Source: Rhinopithecus roxellana (lineage: Eukaryota > Chordata > Mammalia > Primates > Cercopithecidae). Taken from it: a stretch of 64,000 nt of DNA. The translations under genes were made by a program, and so were the position numbers. Location of the stretch: contig NC_044566.1 of assembly GCF_007565055.1 (NCBI RefSeq), positions 57,953,332 to 58,017,331 on the forward strand, in the 5' to 3' direction. Shown piece after piece: positions 59,068 through 64,000 of this stretch. Below the pieces are notes generated by a model. It worked only from the letters and a program-made list of their open reading frames with translations. It searched no databases and was not told the origin of the DNA. Position 1 is the stretch's first letter; the number at the start of each line of letters is the position of its first letter.

Positions 59068-59517
59068 TATTTCTGTTTCCTAGGCTTGCCAGCATCTTGG
59101 TTGCTTACATCAACAGAAATTTATCACTTCACATTTCTAAAGGATGAAAGTCTGAAATCAAAATATTGTTAGGGTGATGCTCTGTCTCTAATGGCTCTAG
59201 GGGAGAATCCTTTCTTACCTCTTCTGATTTGTGGTATTTCCCAGTAATCTTTGGCACTCCTTGTTCTATAAATGCATCAATTCAGTCATGTAGCCATCTT
59301 TTTCCTTATGTGTCTTCGCATGGTCTTCCCTTTGTGTATGTCTGTGACTGGTCCCACATTTCTCATTTTTATAAGAATACCAGTCAATATTGGATTAAGT
59401 TCCACCCTAATAACCAAATTTTAACTTGATTGCCTGTAATTCTAAATAAGGTCACATTCTGTGGTACTAGAAGACTTCAACATTTATTTTTGGTGGGGAC
59501 ACAATTTAACCCATAGC
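59068..59517 (-). repeat. MLT1-type MaLR LTR, antisense
   Basis: The order follows antisense MLT1: 'tttctgtttcctaggcttgcc', 'aacagaaatttatcacttcacatttctaaaggatg', 'ggctctaggggagaatcc', 'cattggatta...ccaccctaat' words, 'aataaggtcacattctgtggtac' and 'ttttggtggggacacaatttaacccata'. It spans about 450 bp. Confidence 0.75.
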
Positions 59518-61755
59518 AGCTGCCTAAGCTAATATGAGTGAGAAAAAATAAGAAAGTATTAAAAATCCTTGACAAATTTATAATAGATTGCATTTTAAAT
59601 GAAAACCTCTGAATATTTCCTTTTGAATATATCTTTTTAGGTATTTGTCATCCAAAAGTATTTCTCAAGATTCAAGTTTCCCAAAATTCAAATTTCTCAA
59701 AAGTCAACATCTCTATTAATCTTAATCTTGCTGATTGATCTTTTTGGTGTTATTTATATTATTAAACTGGTTTTAACTGGCAGTAAGTTTTGTGTCTGAA
59801 AAAGTAGGATAGATTTGTTTTATCCAGTTATAAATACCCAGTCAAAAATGTTTAAAGATGCAAAAACATACCATCTTCAGAGCTTCAACAATACACTTCT
59901 TTTATGGTGATTTCAGGAGTGAAAGCGCCTTCCAATTACATAAATCAATAATGGTGTACGGAATAGAAAGCAATTTGTTTTCTTGTGGTGAGAATTGTTT
60001 TAACATGTTTAGTCTTATATATACAACAAGGTCACATAAGTTTATCATTTACAAGTTAGTGCTTCTTTAATGTCTCTGTTAATAACTATGCCAATTTAAA
60101 CTACAAATTTGCTTAACACATCTAAGTAAATATTTCTTTTTAACCAATTTATATTACTGTTCTCTAGTCCTCATAGCAGAAATCTAGAGTTGGGCATCTT
60201 CATATTAACTCTAATGGTCTACCGATTTGTCTTTTGCAATACAACAGCTAATTCATTGCAATCTTGCTCTAGGTCTTAAGGAGGAAAAAGTAAAGAAGAA
60301 AAACTTTTGTGCAATGCATTACAGTAATTATTTAATAAGTGAAAAAATCACATTGTAACACAGTATGCCATAGTCTCCATTGGTTTCCAGGTTGTACAAG
60401 ATTTTAATGTTTTTATATAGCTTCATCTTTCCTTACATATTTCCATATGTTTCTACTACCTCACTTTTAATCAGTCTCACTACACTGTCTGAACAATCAA
60501 AATTCAAACTGTTTTAAAACTCTTTAAGTATAGAGCCTCTCATATTTCCTAACTGTGAAATTCTCTGTGATTATTTCTGGTAAGCACAGACAGTTTTCTA
60601 TTGAAAAAATAAGTTTCTGTAACTTATGCTTTCAATCTTTGTCATCTAAATTAAATTGATATATTTTGATAGTTGACACATATTGATTCGCTATCAAATT
60701 AGATCTCTAGGATGTGCCACATTTTATATAAACTGTTTCTTATAAACTGATATACAAGCATCACTCTACTTTGTAGTTTATTTTATGAGACTACTAAATA
60801 AATCACCACAAAAGGAGAACACTGTTAAAGAAAAATGTTGTTTTTAAAAAGCCCAGTGGAGGCACATAAAAGAGAATAGAGAAATAAAAAGACAAAATAA
60901 TTAAGTTATGCAGTAAGTTTACGGAAATATTGCTACCACAATATAAGAGACAACAATAGACTGCTCAAAGGAAAAATTGGAATCACTTTTTGACTGTACC
61001 TACGGTACTTTTGGTATTGACAATATAACTTGACTCAGTCACTTTGATTTGGCGTCTGGGTATGTGACTGTCTTCCTGTGTATGTGTGTATCTGTGTGCG
61101 TAATAAAATAATTTGCTATAGAATATATGGACATAGTGTACCCTTAATATAACAGATCTCACAGGTTCCTAGAACACTTAGTGTGAGCATTTTTTAAAAA
61201 GAACACTACATATTGATTAAAAGGAAAAACTATGTTCTAATATGACGATATAGCTACCTTGTACATTTATATGTCTATGCAAGCGTGACCAAAACATGAT
61301 CAGAGTGTTCATCACAGTCCTGTGTAACTGTCTTGCTTCTTTAGGAGTATGTCATCACCATTTTTCTAGGCAGAAAACATTTAACAGTGTTGAAATTACA
61401 GAGAAAAAATATCCCTATCACACAAGAAAATGTCCTTCCTATGTGTACCCGTGCATCACCCAGGAAAAATGAGTGAATGCCTCAGTTTCAAATTCCACAC
61501 TTTATAAAGTCTAAATTCACTTAAAATGTTTAAATAGTAAAGCAACCATTAAAACTTCTCCAAGTATATATTAAATGTGTACAAACATGGAAGATGACTA
61601 AAATATAAATATTGACCCAATTTTCTTTTTCTACGAATGTCCTATTAAAATACACAAAAATATTAGTGGAAGTAAAATTTCAGCTGAAGTAAAAATTGTA
61701 GAAGTCCACCATTAAAAGTCCAAAAATTTGGATGGATTACTGAAAAACAGTCATT
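59518..61755. other. AT-rich sequence, nothing recognised
   Basis: No repeat family or gene feature that I can support on either strand. Confidence 0.4.
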
Positions 61756-61925
61756 AAAAGTGGTTGAGGCTAGGGGAGAAATAGCATTAAGAGAAATACC
61801 TAATGTAGATGACAGGTCGATGGGTGCAGCAAACCACCATGGCACGTATATACCTATGTAACAAACCTGCACATTCTGCATATGTATCCCAGAACTTAAA
61901 GTATAATAAAAAAATTTTAAAAAGG
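61756..61925 (+). mobile_element. L1 3'UTR end (L1PA/L1PB-like)
   Basis: 'aggggagaaatagcattaagagaaatacctaatgtagatgac', 'gatgggtgcagcaaaccaccatggcacg', 'atgtaacaaacctgcacattctgcatatg' and 'cttaaagtataataa' follow the primate L1 3' end, then an A-rich tail. It is a very short copy (about 170 bp). Confidence 0.92.
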
Positions 61926-62400
61926 CATGCACTCAGTCATTGAGATTTTATCATATATAATTTTTATAAATAAGGACTTTATTAAAAATAAAGTGGTTGA
62001 ACTGATGGAGAAAGGAGAGTAGAGAGAACTAAGACAGAGATATTTGTAGGATATGTGAAAGCCTACCTCCTCAAAGACACTGCCATCCAAGTCAGCAAAT
62101 AAAGATGAGGAGGGCTGACTCTGGGCTCAACATAAGAGTACTTAGCATATGTAAATAACTACTGGGCTAGTATTTCAAAGCTTCCTCAATTGTATGAGAT
62201 ATCTTGCTGAGAACTATTCCCTTGGTATCACTGCTATGTATGTAAATTTTGAAGATCAGATTAGGTAAATTTGTAGTGTGGGCATTTGAACAGAAGATTT
62301 AATCAACATAAATCATCAAGATTTAAAATTACATTTAAAATGCTTTAATTCTAAAAGTCCTTGGTTAATAATTTTTGGCCTGAGGCTAGATTATTGTTAT
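61926..62400. other. Unassigned AT-rich sequence
   Basis: Nothing recognised. Confidence 0.4.
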
Positions 62401-62738
62401 TATTCACATTAACTTTTTTTTTTTTTTTTTTTTTTTTTGAGATGGAGTCTCGCTCTGTCGCCTAGGCTGGAGTGCAGTGGCCGGATCTCAGCTCACTGCA
62501 AGCTCTACCTCCGGGGTTTACGCCATTCTCCTGCCTCAGCCTCCAGAGTAGCTGGGACTACAGGCGCCCGCCACCTCGCCCGGCTAGTTTTTTGTATTTT
62601 TTTTTTTAGTAGAGACGGGTTTTCACCGTGTTAGCCAGGATGGTCTCGACCTCCTGACCTGGTGATCCGCCCGTCTCGGCCTCCCAAAGTGCTGGGATTA
62701 TAGGCTTGAGCCACCGCGCCCGGCCTATTTACATTAAC
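62401..62738 (-). repeat. Young AluY, AluYRa-like, antisense
   Basis: The body is 62414-62725 with a 25-T tail. The right arm reads GGCCGGATCTCAGC (complement of gctgagaTCCGGCC), the AluYRa-like state. The target duplication TATTCACATTAAC / TATTTACATTAAC lies at 62401-62413 and 62726-62738. Confidence 0.95.
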
Positions 62739-64000
62739 ATTTGAAAGTTAATGTTAATGACTTTAAAGTTGACAAAGTGTTTTTTCTTGCTTTAAGTTTA
62801 GCAAGTTGTTTAGTAGTAATGTGCCTGTAAGATACTATATCAGAAATAATAAATTTCAAACATTCAAATAATGTTCATTAAATTTGAATATTTTAGAAAA
62901 CTGATTTGTAAGATTAAATTGCATTCTCATTGTAATTTTATTGAGATAAGTTTGATTATAAATATAAATTCTGATTAAAGGACAAATGTTATTTTATTAC
63001 TTATATTGATTATTGGATTAGTGAGACATTTATCACAGATTATTTAACTAGAATCTGAAGAATGTCCAAAACATTCCTTAACATTATTTTCAGTTTGAAA
63101 GCATTTAGTATAATTTTCTTTTCACACAACTGGGATTTGTTTCATGGATATATGCTAAAGAAGGAACTGAAAGTCCAATTAAACAGACTACAGTATTGGC
63201 CACAAAAGTCTTTCCAGAACTCATCTAAGTCAATTTTTCAATGCAATTTTTTTGTCCATTTGCAACTCCTCTTACCTAACTTTCCCAGCCCCTGCTTCAG
63301 GCAAACAAGGTTACCATAAATTAGTTTGCATTTCTGAGAGTTTTCCATAAATAGAATAATATAGTATGCGTTCTTTTATGTGTTTGAAAAAAGAAAAGGA
63401 CAAAAAATAGAATAAAAGGGTATGAATTTCCAGTTAGAACTTGAAATATTTTTAAAGGTGCTCTAATAAATAGTACAATGTGGCTGACTCAGAAAACTAG
63501 TATGAAAAAGAATCACACTGAATATTTTAAAATGAGGGTTCATGTATCTTCTCTGACATCAACTGCTGAATAGCCTTGTCAAATGCAATAGTTTAATAAG
63601 TGGAACACAGCAGGAAAGGATGGATGTGACAAGAGATAAACTATTTTGGTCTCAATTTGTTACATGTAAAATGAAGGTGCCCTTCATGTCTCTTATTCTA
63701 ACTTGGTGTGTATTGAGTCACATACGTTTTGCTAAACAAAGTTGTTAGAAACCGTCTAACTGGTACTCACACATTTTGCTCAATTATTGAACTGAAATAA
63801 ATAGTTAAGAAGGAGTAATTTCTGCTCTACAATGTTTTTCTTCCATTTATTTTGTCTTTTTAGCAGCTTTATTAAAAAGTACATGGTGTATATTAAGTTA
63901 CACATACTTAAAAGGTGCTATTTGATAAATGTTGACCTATATTTACATCCAGTAAACCATAACCAAAATCAAGACTGTGATTGATCACACTAGAAATATT
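62739..64000. other. AT-rich sequence, nothing recognised
   Basis: No repeat family, RNA gene or exon that I can support up to the window end. Confidence 0.4.

Noticed and set aside
61748..61941. Target duplication CAGTCATT around the short L1 tail
   Set aside because: The right copy lies about ten bases beyond the A-tail and the left copy is not clearly at the L1 edge, so the match may be chance.

Overview
The window is primate nuclear DNA. It holds dense Alu, L1, L2, MIR, MaLR, Tigger and MADE1 repeats in an AT-rich background with few CpGs. Two Alu copies (49812-50114 and 62414-62725) read CCGG in the right arm (gatCCGGCCac, or its complement ggCCGGatc) where human AluY reads CGCG. That change is typical of the Old World monkey AluYRa lineage, so a macaque- or baboon-like genome is more likely than human. 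This is an inference from diagnostic bases, not from a search. There is one 100-N assembly gap at 35027-35126.

Region 1-17.4 kb is the only part where I see plausible host-gene signals, all on the + strand. A 75-bp unit (8724-8798) and a second unit (from 16463) have splice-like borders and share a compatible reading phase. The second unit has a very strong polypyrimidine acceptor, a TAA stop, a repeat-free tail with an AATAAA at 17385, and CpGs that have not decayed. Together they look like the last two exons of an unrecognised gene. A weaker exon-like unit lies at 1359-1445. The putative intron holds an old L1, split by a Tigger-type DNA transposon that is itself split by an Alu. It also holds several Alus and a MADE1 element split by an Alu.

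Region 17.4-35 kb is repeat-rich and apparently intergenic. It contains old L1 tails, a THE1-type solo LTR, L2 and MIR relics, an intact MADE1 hairpin with miR-548-like arms, and a Tigger1 copy inserted in an L2 with its TA target duplication visible.

Region 35.4-42.4 kb is an endogenous retrovirus relic of class I (gammaretrovirus-like). It has a 5' LTR broken by a young L1, a leader with a 97-bp diverged duplication, decayed gag, and pieces of pro and pol. Most of pol, all of env and the 3' LTR are missing, and the relic ends abruptly in old L1 sequence. An AluY with a 55-base T tail sits in pol.

Region 42.4-64 kb is a very AT-rich desert with scattered old L1, two short Tigger-type MITEs, an L1 with a 5' inversion (twin-priming structure), MLT1 and MIR relics, microsatellites and five Alus. 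No intact protein-coding gene, rRNA, tRNA or CRISPR array is seen anywhere. Most open frames are translations of repeats.
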